A stretch of DNA of 64,000 bases from Streptomyces sp. ISL-10 (GTDB lineage: Bacteria; Actinomycetota; Actinomycetes; Streptomycetales; Streptomycetaceae), in assembly GCF_018614575.1 (NCBI RefSeq), contig NZ_JAGGOJ010000027.1:1-64000 (forward strand), read 5' to 3'. The notes beneath the pieces were generated by a model that saw only the letters and a program-made list of their open reading frames with translations, ran no database searches and was not told where the DNA came from. Made by a program: the position numbers and the translations under genes. Positions 43,696 through 51,986 of the stretch are shown piece after piece. Position 1 is the first letter of the stretch. Each line of letters opens with the position of its first letter.

Positions 43696-44433
43696 GTGAA
43701 CCGTGAACAGATCTCCCGGCTTGCTCATGCGGATCACCCGATCGCGGCCCCACTCGACGACGACTCGGTGCGCCGCTTGCTGGAACGCGGCATCACACGC
43801 GGCGATGAGCGGGTACTCGACCTCGGCTGCGGCGGAGGAGAGTGGCTCGGGCGTGCCCTGACCGCGCACCCGCAGCTGAGGGCCGACGGCGTGGACATCT
43901 GCGAGGGCTCGTTGGCGCATGCTCGTGAGACCGCACGGATCCTCGGCGTTCAAGAGCGCCTCGTCCTCCACCACGGGGACGCCGCCGAGTTCACCGCCTC
44001 ACACGCGTTCGACCTGGTGATCAGCGTCGGGGCCGCGCATGCCTTCGGCGGCCTGCCCGCCACCCTCGCGGCGGCACGCAAGCATCTGGCACCCGGTGGG
44101 CGCGTCCTGATCGGTGACGGGTTCTGGGCACGCGAGCCCACCCCCGAGGCCGTTGAGATGCTCGGGGACCTCACCGACCTGCCGACCACCATGGACCGCG
44201 TCGTCGCTGAGGGGTGGACACCCGCCTACGGGCACATCAGCACACGCCGAGAGCTTGACGCGTACGAATGGGCCTGGACAGGGTCGCTGGCCTCATGGGC
44301 CCTCGACCATCCCGACGATCCGGACAGTCCAAAGGCGCTCGCGGCAGCCACGACGCATCGCGACGAATGGCTGCGTGTCTACCGGGACGCCTTCGGATTC
44401 GTCTGCCTGATCCTGCGCCCGACGTCCGACTGA
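43696..44433 (+). CDS. Class I SAM-dependent methyltransferase
   Basis: Methyltransferase of 245 aa. Motif I is VLDLGCGGGEWLGRAL, the acidic loop is DGVDICEGSLAHAR, and FDLVISVGAAHAFGG and LAPGGRVLIGDGFWAREPTP follow. GTG start 43696 (MNREQISRLAHADHP) without a strong ribosome site. It ends 80 bp before the convergent UbiA gene. Similar proteins act on small molecules; whether it belongs to the phenolic-lipid cluster is open. Confidence 0.85.
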   Translation: MNREQISRLAHADHPIAAPLDDDSVRRLLERGITRGDERVLDLGCGGGEWLGRALTAHPQLRADGVDICEGSLAHARETARILGVQERLVLHHGDAAEFTASHAFDLVISVGAAHAFGGLPATLAAARKHLAPGGRVLIGDGFWAREPTPEAVEMLGDLTDLPTTMDRVVAEGWTPAYGHISTRRELDAYEWAWTGSLASWALDHPDDPDSPKALAAATTHRDEWLRVYRDAFGFVCLILRPTSD

Positions 44434-44513
44434 GCGGACGAGGGCCCGTCTTCGACGTCGCGCCAACGAATCATGATCACGGCCCTCCTTCGCGGGCAGC
44501 GGACTTCCTGGTG

Positions 44514-45374
44514 TCAGACGATGTGCGCGCCGCTCAGCAGCAGCTGTGCCAGCGCCAGCCCGGCCACCGTGATCGCGGCCCGGAACGGCCACCTGTCGCT
44601 GCCGTGCCGCATGGCGGTACCGGCCATCGCCGTACACGCGGCCACGGCCGCAACCGCCCAGGCAAGGACTCCGGGTGTGCCCGGAGGCTTTGAGGTGAGC
44701 ACGGTGAGGGCAGTCAGCATCACCGCGGGAGCGAGCCACCGGCACGCGGTGGCGCCCAGGCGTTGCGGCAGGCCTCGGACACCGGTCGCGAGGTCGTCGT
44801 CGATGTCGGGGAGGACGTTGACGAGATGCGCCCCGACTCCGAGCAGGGCGCTCCCGGCCGACACCCACCAGGCAGGCCACGGCTGGGACGGCAGTCCGAG
44901 CGTCACGAACGCGGGCAAGGAGGCGAATCCGAGGGCGTAGGGAAGCGGGGACAGCACAGTGCCCTTCAGGAAGAGGTTGTAGGCCCAGCCGCCGGCCAGC
45001 ACTCCCGCCAGGTGCACCGTCGCCGCCGAGGCTCCGCCGAGCAGCGACAGCGGCACACAGACGATCAGCGCCGCCACAGCCGCCATGGCCACCACGCGCG
45101 GTGCCAGTGCGCCGGCCGCCACCGGTTTGTCCCAGCGGCCGGTGGCCGCGTCCCGCCGCGCGTCGACCGCGTCGTTGCACCACCCCACCGAGAGCTGTCC
45201 GGCCAGCACCGCGGCCCCGACGCCCACGGAACCGGCCGGTCCGCGGCCGGCCGACACCGCGAGCGCGGTCACGAACACCGTCACGGCGACCGTCGGCTCC
45301 GGATGACACGCGCGCAGCAACACTGGTAGCCGGTGTGTCGCCCGCGGGGCAGTCGCAGGGCGGTATAGAGACAC
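44514..45374 (-). CDS. UbiA-family prenyltransferase
   Basis: Membrane prenyltransferase of about 286 aa with seven to nine helices. The first Asp-rich motif is GWCNDAVDARRD (NDxxDxxxD) with DKPVAAG; the second is LPDIDDDLATGVRGLPQRLG (DxxxD). These bind the prenyl diphosphate through Mg2+. The start is uncertain: GTG 45374 is used; ATG 45413 would overlap the ribosome region of the divergent PKS gene and GTG 45323 is also possible. It is head-to-head with the SrsA-like gene, so its aromatic acceptor may be the product of that pathway; menaquinone-type acceptors are the alternative. Confidence 0.85.
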   Translation of the reverse strand: MSLYRPATAPRATHRLPVLLRACHPEPTVAVTVFVTALAVSAGRGPAGSVGVGAAVLAGQLSVGWCNDAVDARRDAATGRWDKPVAAGALAPRVVAMAAVAALIVCVPLSLLGGASAATVHLAGVLAGGWAYNLFLKGTVLSPLPYALGFASLPAFVTLGLPSQPWPAWWVSAGSALLGVGAHLVNVLPDIDDDLATGVRGLPQRLGATACRWLAPAVMLTALTVLTSKPPGTPGVLAWAVAAVAACTAMAGTAMRHGSDRWPFRAAITVAGLALAQLLLSGAHIV

Positions 45375-45418
45375 GGGTACAACGTAGTCACCGCACCGAA
45401 CGTGAGGAGACATCCGGT

Positions 45419-46522
45419 ATGCGTGTCCCCGCGCTCGACGAAGACGCCCCTGCCCAGTCCTTCGCCTCCGACCGGACCACCGCCCTCGTCGCTGTGCACA
45501 CCGCCCTGCCGGCGCACCGGTACGCCCAGAACGACCTCACCGAACTGATCGGCGACCTGTGCCTGCCGCCGGGCCAGGACCGCGCGTTGCTGCGCCGCCT
45601 GCACCGCTCGGCCGGGGTGCGTACCCGTCACCTCGCCCTGCCCATCGAACGGTATCCGGGACTCACCGACTTCGGACAGGCCAACGCCGCCTGGATGAGG
45701 GCCGGTCTGGAGCTCGGCGAGGAGGCACTGGCCGGTGCCCTCGACAGCGCCGGGATCACGCCCTCGGATGTGGACCTGCTCGTCTGCACGTCCATCACGG
45801 GAATTGCCGCTCCCTCACTCGACGCCCGCCTCGCCGTTCGCATGGGCATGCGGCCCGACGTCAAGAGGATCCCCGTGTTCGGCCTGGGCTGTGTCGCGGG
45901 CGCCGCCGGCCTCGGCCGGCTCAACGACTACCTGCGCGGCCATCCGGACGACACCGCTGTGCTGCTCAGCGTCGAACTCTGTTCCCTGACACTGCAGCAG
46001 CGCGACGGATCGCTCGCCAACCTCGTCGCCGGGGCCCTCTTCGGCGACGGTGCGGCGGCCGTCGTCGCACGCGGCGGCCGGGCGGCGGGGCCGGAGGTGG
46101 TGGGCACCCGGGGCCGCCTGTACCCGGACACCGAACATCTGCTGGGCTGGAAAATCGGCGCCAGTGGCTTCCGCGTCGTCGTCGACGCCGGCATCCCCGA
46201 CATCGTCCGGGCCCACCTCGGCCCGGACCTGCGAGCCTTTCTCGCCGCCCATGGCCTCGGACCGGACGACATCGGCACCTGGATCTGCCACCCCGGAGGA
46301 CCCAAGGTGCTCGCCGCGGTCGCCGACACGCTCCACCTGCCGGAAGGTGCACTGGACTCCGCCTGGCGCTCGCTGGCCAGCGTGGGGAACATGTCCTCCG
46401 CCTCGGTGCTCAGACTTCTCGAGGACATCGGCAGGACCGGGTGCCCGAAACCCGGTACCTGGGGCGTGCTCCTCGCCATGGGACCGGGGTTCTGCGCCGA
46501 ATTCGTCCTCCTGCGCTGGTGA
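45419..46522 (+). CDS. Type III polyketide synthase (SrsA/chalcone-synthase-like)
   Basis: Homodimeric condensing enzyme of 367 aa. The Cys-His-Asn triad is complete: Cys 158 (VFGLGCVAGAAG), His 291 (WICHPGGPKV), Asn 324 (SVGNMSSASV). ATG 45419 follows GAGGAG. It is the first gene of an operon with an ICMT-like methyltransferase and a flavoprotein, the same order as srsABC of Streptomyces griseus, where SrsA makes alkylresorcinols from long acyl starters. Starter and ring type cannot be fixed from sequence alone. Confidence 0.93.
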   Translation: MRVPALDEDAPAQSFASDRTTALVAVHTALPAHRYAQNDLTELIGDLCLPPGQDRALLRRLHRSAGVRTRHLALPIERYPGLTDFGQANAAWMRAGLELGEEALAGALDSAGITPSDVDLLVCTSITGIAAPSLDARLAVRMGMRPDVKRIPVFGLGCVAGAAGLGRLNDYLRGHPDDTAVLLSVELCSLTLQQRDGSLANLVAGALFGDGAAAVVARGGRAAGPEVVGTRGRLYPDTEHLLGWKIGASGFRVVVDAGIPDIVRAHLGPDLRAFLAAHGLGPDDIGTWICHPGGPKVLAAVADTLHLPEGALDSAWRSLASVGNMSSASVLRLLEDIGRTGCPKPGTWGVLLAMGPGFCAEFVLLRW

Positions 46523-46532
46523 GGAACCGCTG

Positions 46533-47048
46533 ATGCTCTGGTACACCCTTCTCGTTCTCGCCATCGCTGCGGAACGCTGCATCGAACTCGTCGTGGCCCG
46601 GCGCAACGCCGCCTGGACTCTCGCCCGTGCCGGCGTGGAACACGGCCGCGGACACTACCCCGTCATGGTGGCCCTTCACACCGCTCTGCTCGTGGGCTGC
46701 CTGATCGAGCCGGTGCTCGGTGGCCGACCGTTCCTCCCCGCCCTCGGCTGGCCCATGCTGGGCATCGTCGTTTTGGCCCAGGCGCTGCGGTGGTGGTGCA
46801 TCGCGACACTCGGACCGTACTGGAACACCCGCGTCATCGTCGTGCCCGGAGCGCGCCTGGTCCGTGCAGGCCCCTACCGTTTCGCGCGCCACCCCAACTA
46901 CGTGGCCGTCGTGGCGGAGATCGCCGCCCTGCCACTGGTGCACTCGGCGTGGCTGACCGCCACCGTGATCACCACGGCCAACGCAGTGCTGCTCGGCGTC
47001 CGTGTCCACTGCGAGAACACCGCCCTCGCCGGGGCGGCGGCGGCATGA
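46533..47048 (+). CDS. ICMT-like membrane methyltransferase (SrsB-like)
   Basis: Membrane methyltransferase of 171 aa with four to five helices. The C-terminal SAM-binding signature is GPYWNTRVIVVPGARLVRAG then PYRFARHPNYVAVVAEI and a late ENTALAG. It starts 10 bp after the PKS stop and overlaps the next gene by 4 bp. In srsABC the equivalent SrsB O-methylates the alkylresorcinol; the same role is inferred here. Confidence 0.9.
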   Translation: MLWYTLLVLAIAAERCIELVVARRNAAWTLARAGVEHGRGHYPVMVALHTALLVGCLIEPVLGGRPFLPALGWPMLGIVVLAQALRWWCIATLGPYWNTRVIVVPGARLVRAGPYRFARHPNYVAVVAEIAALPLVHSAWLTATVITTANAVLLGVRVHCENTALAGAAAA

Positions 47049-48076
47049 AAGCGGCCCACGACCTCCTGATCGCCGGAGGGGGGCCCGCCGGACTGGCGAC
47101 CGCTCTGCACGCCGTGCGGGCAGGCTTCGACGTCGTCGTGGCCGAGCCGCGCAGAGCGCCGGTGGACAAAGCGTGCGGCGAGGGACTCATGCCCGGCGCG
47201 GTGCGGGCGCTGCGGGCACTCGGTGTGACGGTGCCCGGCCAGCCCCTCGCCGGCATCCGCTACGTACAGGACGGGCGGGGGGTTCAGGCGGCGTTCCGGC
47301 AGGGCCCCGGCCTCGGCGTGCGCCGTACCAGCCTCCATTTGGCACTCCATACGGCGGTCGTGGAGGCGGGAGTCCCCGTACTGCCCCTCCGCGTCTCGGG
47401 CGTGCGCCAGGACGCGACGGGAGTGACCGCATCAGGTACTGGCCTGCGCGCCAGATGGCTGATCGCCGCGGACGGCCTCCACTCGCCGGTACGGCGGTCG
47501 CTCGGCCTGGCGACCACCAGCCGGGGCACGCCCCGGTACGGACTGCGCCGGCACTACGCCGTGGCGCCGCAATCGCCGTACGTCGAAGTCCACTGGGCGC
47601 CGCAGGGGGAGGCCTATGTGACGCCGCTCGGTCCCCGGCTTCTGGGCCTGGCCCTTCTGACGTCCTGGCGCTCGCCGTTCGACACACAGCTGGCCGGATT
47701 CCGCCAACTGGCCGCCCGGCTCCCCGCCGAGGCGGCTGTCACGGACGTGCGGGGCGCGGGCCCGCTGCGCCAAATGGCCAGCACGCGCGTCCACGGACGC
47801 GTGCTGCTCGTGGGTGACGCCGCCGGATACATCGATGCGCTGACCGGGGAAGGCCTCTCGCTGGCCCTGACGGGTGCCGAAGTCCTGGTCGACCATCTGC
47901 GCCGCGGTGCACCCGCCGGTTACGAGTCCGCCTGGAAAGCCGCGACCCGGCGCCACCGGCTTCTGACCGACTGTCTTGTACGGGCTCGGCAGCAGCCCCG
48001 ACTGGCCCAGCTGATCGTTCCCGCGGCCGAGCGGCTCCCACGCCTCTTCGCCACCGCGGTGAACGCACTGGCGTGA
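47045..48076 (+). CDS. FAD-dependent monooxygenase (SrsC-like, geranylgeranyl-reductase family)
   Basis: Flavoprotein of 343 aa. GxGxxG FAD motif DLLIAGGGPAGLATALHAV, then PRRAPVDKACGEGLMPGAVR, the middle RWLIAADGLHSPVRRSLGLA (DG motif) and GRVLLVGDAAGYIDALTGEG (GD motif). It overlaps the SrsB-like gene by ATGA. In S. griseus SrsC hydroxylates the methylated resorcinol and leads to quinones; the operon order supports the same step here. Confidence 0.92.
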   Translation: MKAAHDLLIAGGGPAGLATALHAVRAGFDVVVAEPRRAPVDKACGEGLMPGAVRALRALGVTVPGQPLAGIRYVQDGRGVQAAFRQGPGLGVRRTSLHLALHTAVVEAGVPVLPLRVSGVRQDATGVTASGTGLRARWLIAADGLHSPVRRSLGLATTSRGTPRYGLRRHYAVAPQSPYVEVHWAPQGEAYVTPLGPRLLGLALLTSWRSPFDTQLAGFRQLAARLPAEAAVTDVRGAGPLRQMASTRVHGRVLLVGDAAGYIDALTGEGLSLALTGAEVLVDHLRRGAPAGYESAWKAATRRHRLLTDCLVRARQQPRLAQLIVPAAERLPRLFATAVNALA

Positions 48077-48209
48077 CCACCGGCCCGGAACGCAGGCCCA
48101 TGTGACCGCGGGCGTCAGCTCGGACCTGTGCCCTGCTGTCGCCCGCCGCTTGCTTTCATGACGCTCTTCCGGCCGGCCTCCGAGAGGCGCTGCGATCAAT
48201 CAATCAATG

Positions 48210-49388
48210 CTACGGGGGCCTGTCGGCCTCGGCGCCGGGCGTGGGCCGGGGCGTGAGCGGGGTGGTCCCGGCCATGCGGGTGAGCAGGGGACCCGCGATG
48301 GCGAGGATGAAGACATACGCGGTCACCAGCGGGCCGAGTCTGTCGTGCATCGTCCCGACGAGTCCGACGATGACGAGGGAGAACTCGCCGCGTGCGATGA
48401 GTACCGTTCCGGCGCGCAGCCGGCCTCGGCGGCCCACCTGGTCGCGTGCGGCGGCGTACCGGCCGGTGAACACTTTCGTGGCTATGGTGACCGCGGCGAG
48501 CGCGAGTGCGGCGGGAAGAGCGGGCAGCAGGTCGCCCGGGTCGATGGACAGCCCGATGGCCAGGAAGAACACGGCGGCGAAGAGATCACGCAAGGGGCTG
48601 AGCACGGCGCGTGTGCGGATCGCGGTCTCACCGGTGAGGGTGAGTCCGACGAGGAAGGCGCCGACGGCGGCCGAGGCGTGAACGAATTCGGCCAGTGCGG
48701 CGACGATCAGCGTCAGGCCGAGCACCCTGAGCAGCAGCTGCTCGGCGTCGGGGTGGGAGACGAGCCTTCCCAGGTGGTGCCCCCACCGGTAGGAGATGGT
48801 GAACGCGGCCAGCACCGCCCCCACGGCGGCGAGCACACTCAGGACCGCCTGCCACCACACGCCGCCGGACGCCATGACGGCGAGGACCGGTAGGTAGACG
48901 GCCATCGCGCAGTCCTCGATGACCAGCAGGGACAGAACGGCGGGTGTTTCCCGGTTGCCCAGCCGGCGCAGGTCGGCCAGCAGGCGGGCAGCGATTCCGG
49001 AGGAGGAGATGTACGTGGCGCCGGCCAGCGCGAGGATCCCGACGCCGTCCATGCCCAGCAGCCAGCCGGCCACCGCGCCGGGTGCGGCGTTCAGCACCAG
49101 ATCGACCAGAGCCGACGGTACGTGCCGCCGCAAACCCACCACGAACTCGGCGAGGGAGAATTCCAGGCCGAGGGCGAGCAGGAGCAGGATCACGCCGATC
49201 GCGGCACCGGTCTCGACGAATTCCCCGGCGGCGGGGACCGGGGCAATTCCTCCTTCCCCCACGGCGAACCCGGCGAGCAGATACAGCGGAATGGGTGAGA
49301 GGTTGAAGCGCCGCGCCACTGTCCCCAGCACGCTCAAGGCGGCAAGGATCACACCCAGTTCCAGCAGCAGCGCGACCGGGGTAGCCAC
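48210..49388 (-). CDS. CPA2-family cation:proton antiporter
   Basis: KefB/KhtU-like membrane antiporter of 392 aa with about twelve helices. Features: IPLYLLAGFAVGEGGIAPVP, LLLLALGLEFSLAEFVVGLR, SSSGIAARLLADL, SLLVIEDCAMAVYLPVLAVM and LRAGTVLIARGEFSLVIVGL. GTG start at 49388. It lacks the long C-terminal RCK domain of KefB; instead the 159-aa TrkA_C protein encoded 4 bp upstream supplies it. Likely K+/H+ exchange for pH or osmotic homeostasis. Confidence 0.9.
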   Translation of the reverse strand: MATPVALLLELGVILAALSVLGTVARRFNLSPIPLYLLAGFAVGEGGIAPVPAAGEFVETGAAIGVILLLLALGLEFSLAEFVVGLRRHVPSALVDLVLNAAPGAVAGWLLGMDGVGILALAGATYISSSGIAARLLADLRRLGNRETPAVLSLLVIEDCAMAVYLPVLAVMASGGVWWQAVLSVLAAVGAVLAAFTISYRWGHHLGRLVSHPDAEQLLLRVLGLTLIVAALAEFVHASAAVGAFLVGLTLTGETAIRTRAVLSPLRDLFAAVFFLAIGLSIDPGDLLPALPAALALAAVTIATKVFTGRYAAARDQVGRRGRLRAGTVLIARGEFSLVIVGLVGTMHDRLGPLVTAYVFILAIAGPLLTRMAGTTPLTPRPTPGAEADRPP

Positions 49389-49392
49389 GTGC

Positions 49393-49872
49393 TCAGCCCC
49401 GGATGATCTGTTCCACGCCCGCGATGCCCTCGTGCGTACCGATCACGACCAAGACGTCGCCGCCCAGGAGAACCTCCTGCGGCGTGGGTGAAGCAATCAC
49501 CTCATCGCCCCGCACGATCGCGACGATCGACGCTCCGGTCAGTGTCCGCGCTCGCGTGGCGCCGAGGGGTCGGCCGTCGTACGCACTGCCCGACCGCACC
49601 TCGACCTGCCCGGACAACAGTCCCGGCACCTCCTTGGTGAGGTCCGCGAACCGCTCCGCGATGCGCGGGGCGCCAAGGATCTCCGCGACCGTATCGGCCT
49701 CCTCACTGTTCAGCTGAAGGACCGCCCGGCCCTCGTCCGGGTCTTCTCCCGCGTAGACGACCAGCTCGAAGTCACCGGTGCGCCGAGCGACCACACCCAC
49801 CCGGTCCCCCCGGCGACTGGTGAACTCATAGCGCAGGCCCACACCGGGCAGCAGCACCTCGGTGACATCCAT
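49393..49872 (-). CDS. KhtT-like regulatory subunit with TrkA_C domain
   Basis: Cytoplasmic regulator of 159 aa. The N-terminal part (MDVTEVLLPGVGLRYEFTSR RGDRVGVV region) is typical of KhtT, and the C-terminal RCK_C domain reads ASIVAIVRGDEVIASPTPQE and GGDVLVVIGTHEGIAGVEQI. ATG 49872 begins the conserved region; the frame runs further upstream without similarity. It precedes the antiporter gene by 4 bp and probably gates it in response to pH or a nucleotide. Confidence 0.9.
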   Translation of the reverse strand: MDVTEVLLPGVGLRYEFTSRRGDRVGVVARRTGDFELVVYAGEDPDEGRAVLQLNSEEADTVAEILGAPRIAERFADLTKEVPGLLSGQVEVRSGSAYDGRPLGATRARTLTGASIVAIVRGDEVIASPTPQEVLLGGDVLVVIGTHEGIAGVEQIIRG

Positions 49873-50114
49873 GCGCCCATCATCGAGCGACGCCGCGGGG
49901 TCGGCACCCGAGGAGGGGCCAGGCGGGGGCAGGGCCGTGTCCAGGAGGCAGCGGTCGCCTTCACCGGGCGCCGGCGAAGGCGGGTCCAACGGTCGATCCA
50001 GCACGCGGACAAGATCCGATGCACCTGCTGACGAACCTCCGCCCTGCCGACGGAAGTTCGCTGTCCCGACCCCCCGCGGCCTGCCACACCCTCACCGGTA
50101 GGATCGGCACACAA

Positions 50115-50130
50115 TTTGAACCCGTTCAAA
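50115..50130. promoter_or_regulatory. 16-bp palindrome just after a transcription start
   Basis: TTTGAAC-CC-GTTCAAA. A -10-like TAGGAT lies at 50099-50104, so the palindrome would sit at about +5 to +20 of the transcript for the gene at 50144, a position typical of repressor operators. Confidence 0.5.
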
Positions 50131-50143
50131 GGGGGATCAGGTC

Positions 50144-50434
50144 ATGCCTGAGCCGACTGTGTCCGACCGAACCGACTCACCCGCCGTCGCCCTGGGCCCC
50201 ACCTCACTTGTGCTCGGCGCCCTCTCCGCCGTAGGCGCATGGGTGCCCGCACTCGCATTCGTCACGCTCCCATGGGGGTTCATCGCCGGAGCCCTCGCCG
50301 TCACCTTCGGCACATCGGGCATCTACTACGCCCGCCACGGCGACGGCCGCATGTGGACCGCCGCCGCGGGAACCACCCTCGGCACCATCGGACTCACCGG
50401 AACCGTCACTCTCATCTGGGCGTTCACGGCATGA
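50144..50434 (+). CDS. Small DUF4190-like membrane protein
   Basis: Membrane protein of 96 aa with about three helices: LGPTSLVLGALSAVGAWVPA, WGFIAGALAVTFGTSGIYYA and GTTLGTIGLTGTVTLIWAF. The ATG has GGGGGATCAGG upstream. The family has no known enzymatic role. A palindrome at 50115 probably controls it. Its 3' third is overlapped in antisense by the extended frame of the truncated gene at 50326. Confidence 0.82.
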   Translation: MPEPTVSDRTDSPAVALGPTSLVLGALSAVGAWVPALAFVTLPWGFIAGALAVTFGTSGIYYARHGDGRMWTAAAGTTLGTIGLTGTVTLIWAFTA

Positions 50435-50940
50435 GCTCTGGTCTTCCTCGTCACCGGCGGCACCCGTGACGTCGCCGTTCTCGGAGCTCCCGAACCGTGT
50501 GCCGGCTCGTTACGGGCCGGCGGACCCATCCCGTGCAGGTGGGCGGGCAGGCGGAAGTTGATTCGCGCCCCACCGCCCTCGTCCGCCGGCGGCAGGGGCC
50601 GGCGGCGACGGGGCCACACATCGTTCGGAGCGCTGCCGGGCGCTTCGGCTTCCCCGTACGGCTCTCGCACGGGCGGTGGCGTCACCACCAACTCGGGGTC
50701 GAGCCCGCGCAGCCCTACCTCGACCGAGCCCGGGGCCACCTCGACCGAGCCCGGGGCCACGTCACCGGCGACCTCCGCCATCGCGGCGGACGGCGCGTTC
50801 AGCAGGGTGAGCCGGGCGGCCGACTCCACAAGCGCGGTGAGCCGCTCGGCCAGGGCGCGGACTTCGTCGCCGGCCGCGTCCGCGGCCACGGAGAGCTCAT
50901 GACGGAGGTGGTCGACGCACTGAGCCCACAGCGCCACCAT
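50326..50940 (-). pseudogene. Truncated ribbon-helix-helix (HicB-like) regulator
   Basis: From ATG 50940 (or GTG 50937) the frame is typical of Streptomyces HicB/RHH proteins: MVALWAQCVDHLRHELSVAA, EVRALAERLTALVESAARLT, then GLDPELVVTPPP and the start of the DNA-binding domain GARINFRLPAHL. At about 50536 the match ends exactly where the RHH helices should follow; the remaining codons are unrelated and run antisense into the next gene. A 21-bp tandem duplication (50717-50758) adds VAPGSVE twice. The DUF4097 gene that usually follows is absent. The protein probably no longer binds DNA. Confidence 0.65.
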
Positions 50941-50993
50941 GGCACCATAGTGGCGTCAATGCAAAGCATTGTGGCACCTTTGTGGTGACTCAC
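50940..50993. promoter_or_regulatory. Phased TGGCACC repeats at the RHH gene start
   Basis: TGGCACCATAG, TGGCGTCAATG, a 10-bp spacer, TGGCACCTTTG and TGGTGACTCAC follow each other at about 11-bp steps, that is one helical turn. A 15-bp palindrome, CAATGCAAAGCATTG, sits in the middle. Ribbon-helix-helix proteins bind such phased arrays cooperatively; autoregulation is inferred. Confidence 0.6.
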
Positions 50994-51119
50994 AACGCCA
51001 TTCCGGCGGTGACGCCAGTCCGAGGGCGTGGTGGCCGTCGCGGTTGGGACGCCTTTCGCCGGCGCACGCTTATCGCCTGGGACAATGAAGACGCACAGGA
51101 CGCTTTCTAGGAGGTCGCC

Positions 51120-51464
51120 GTGGCAACGGAATCGCACTCCGCCGCAGTGCCCCAGACTCCTGACGTCACCATCACCATGTCGGACGGCCGAAGAGCTGTC
51201 CTCGCCTTCTCCGGGGAGCTGCACGCGCACATGGTGCTGGAGCTGGAAGAACTACTCATGGACCAGCGACTGCGTGACGCCCGGGAGTGGGTACTGGAGA
51301 TGGAGAACCTGAAGAGCATCGACCTGGCATGCGCCTACGCCCTGCTGCGGGCGCAAACGCGCCTGCCCGCGACCGCCACGGTGCACATCCGCGGTGCCCG
51401 GCGCGACGTCCAGCGGACCCTGCGCCACACCGGAGTCGATGCGATCGCCACGATCGAGGAGTGA
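51120..51464 (+). CDS. STAS-domain protein (anti-anti-sigma-like)
   Basis: Protein of 114 aa with a STAS fold: DVTITMSDGRRAVLAFSGEL, LELEELLMDQRLRDAREWVL, then the central LKSIDLACAYALLRAQTRLP. Canonical SpoIIAA-like proteins have a phosphorylatable Ser in a D-S-(S/T)-G motif; here the same place reads SIDLACAY, so regulation by phosphorylation is doubtful. GTG 51120 follows AGGAGG. No kinase or sigma factor is adjacent. Confidence 0.8.
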   Translation: MATESHSAAVPQTPDVTITMSDGRRAVLAFSGELHAHMVLELEELLMDQRLRDAREWVLEMENLKSIDLACAYALLRAQTRLPATATVHIRGARRDVQRTLRHTGVDAIATIEE

Positions 51465-51562
51465 CGGACCGGGCGTGCCCGTCCCGAGATCGTGGTGTGA
51501 TGCCCTGGTGCGCCAGGCTCCGCCCCCGGTCGGCGCGGGCCGGGTTCCCGAGAGGAACGCCC

Positions 51563-51876
51563 ATGAGCTCCGGCATCGATGTTCTCGTCCTGGGAGGCGC
51601 CGGGGTCACACCATCACACCCCCGGCACCGGTGGTGGACACCAACGGCGCCGGCGACGCCGTCGCGTCCGGCTTCCTCTTCGGCTGGCCGGCCGGCGAGC
51701 CACCGCACCGGTGCGGCCTGCACGGCGCGGTGGCCGGAGCCTACGCCTGCACCGTGCCGTCGACGCAGACCGACTCGGTCTCCCGCGATGAACTCCTCCT
51801 CCTCGTCGCGGAGTTGGAGTCGACGACATCGACGCCGCGGTCGGTTCACGTCGGCGCAGTCGAGGGGCTCGCGTAG
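51563..51876 (+). pseudogene. PfkB-family sugar kinase, middle deleted
   Basis: ATG 51563 (GAGAGGAA upstream) begins MSSGIDVLVLGGAGV, the normal PfkB start. About 45 bp later the sequence switches frame to VVDTNGAGDAVASGFLFGWP, the ATP-binding and catalytic DTNGAGD motif, and continues AGEPPHRCGLHGAVAGAYAC to a normal end at 51876. Around 230 residues of substrate-binding domain are missing. The junction is near 51607-51620. Confidence 0.8.
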
Positions 51877-51986
51877 CCTGCCGAGGCCGGCTGGAGCCGC
51901 ACGCGAGACAATGCCGTACAGCGTGCCGTTCGCCATGGCGATCGCGGGACGGCAACCGAACGGCCGCGTCAAAGGTCCTCTCCGAC

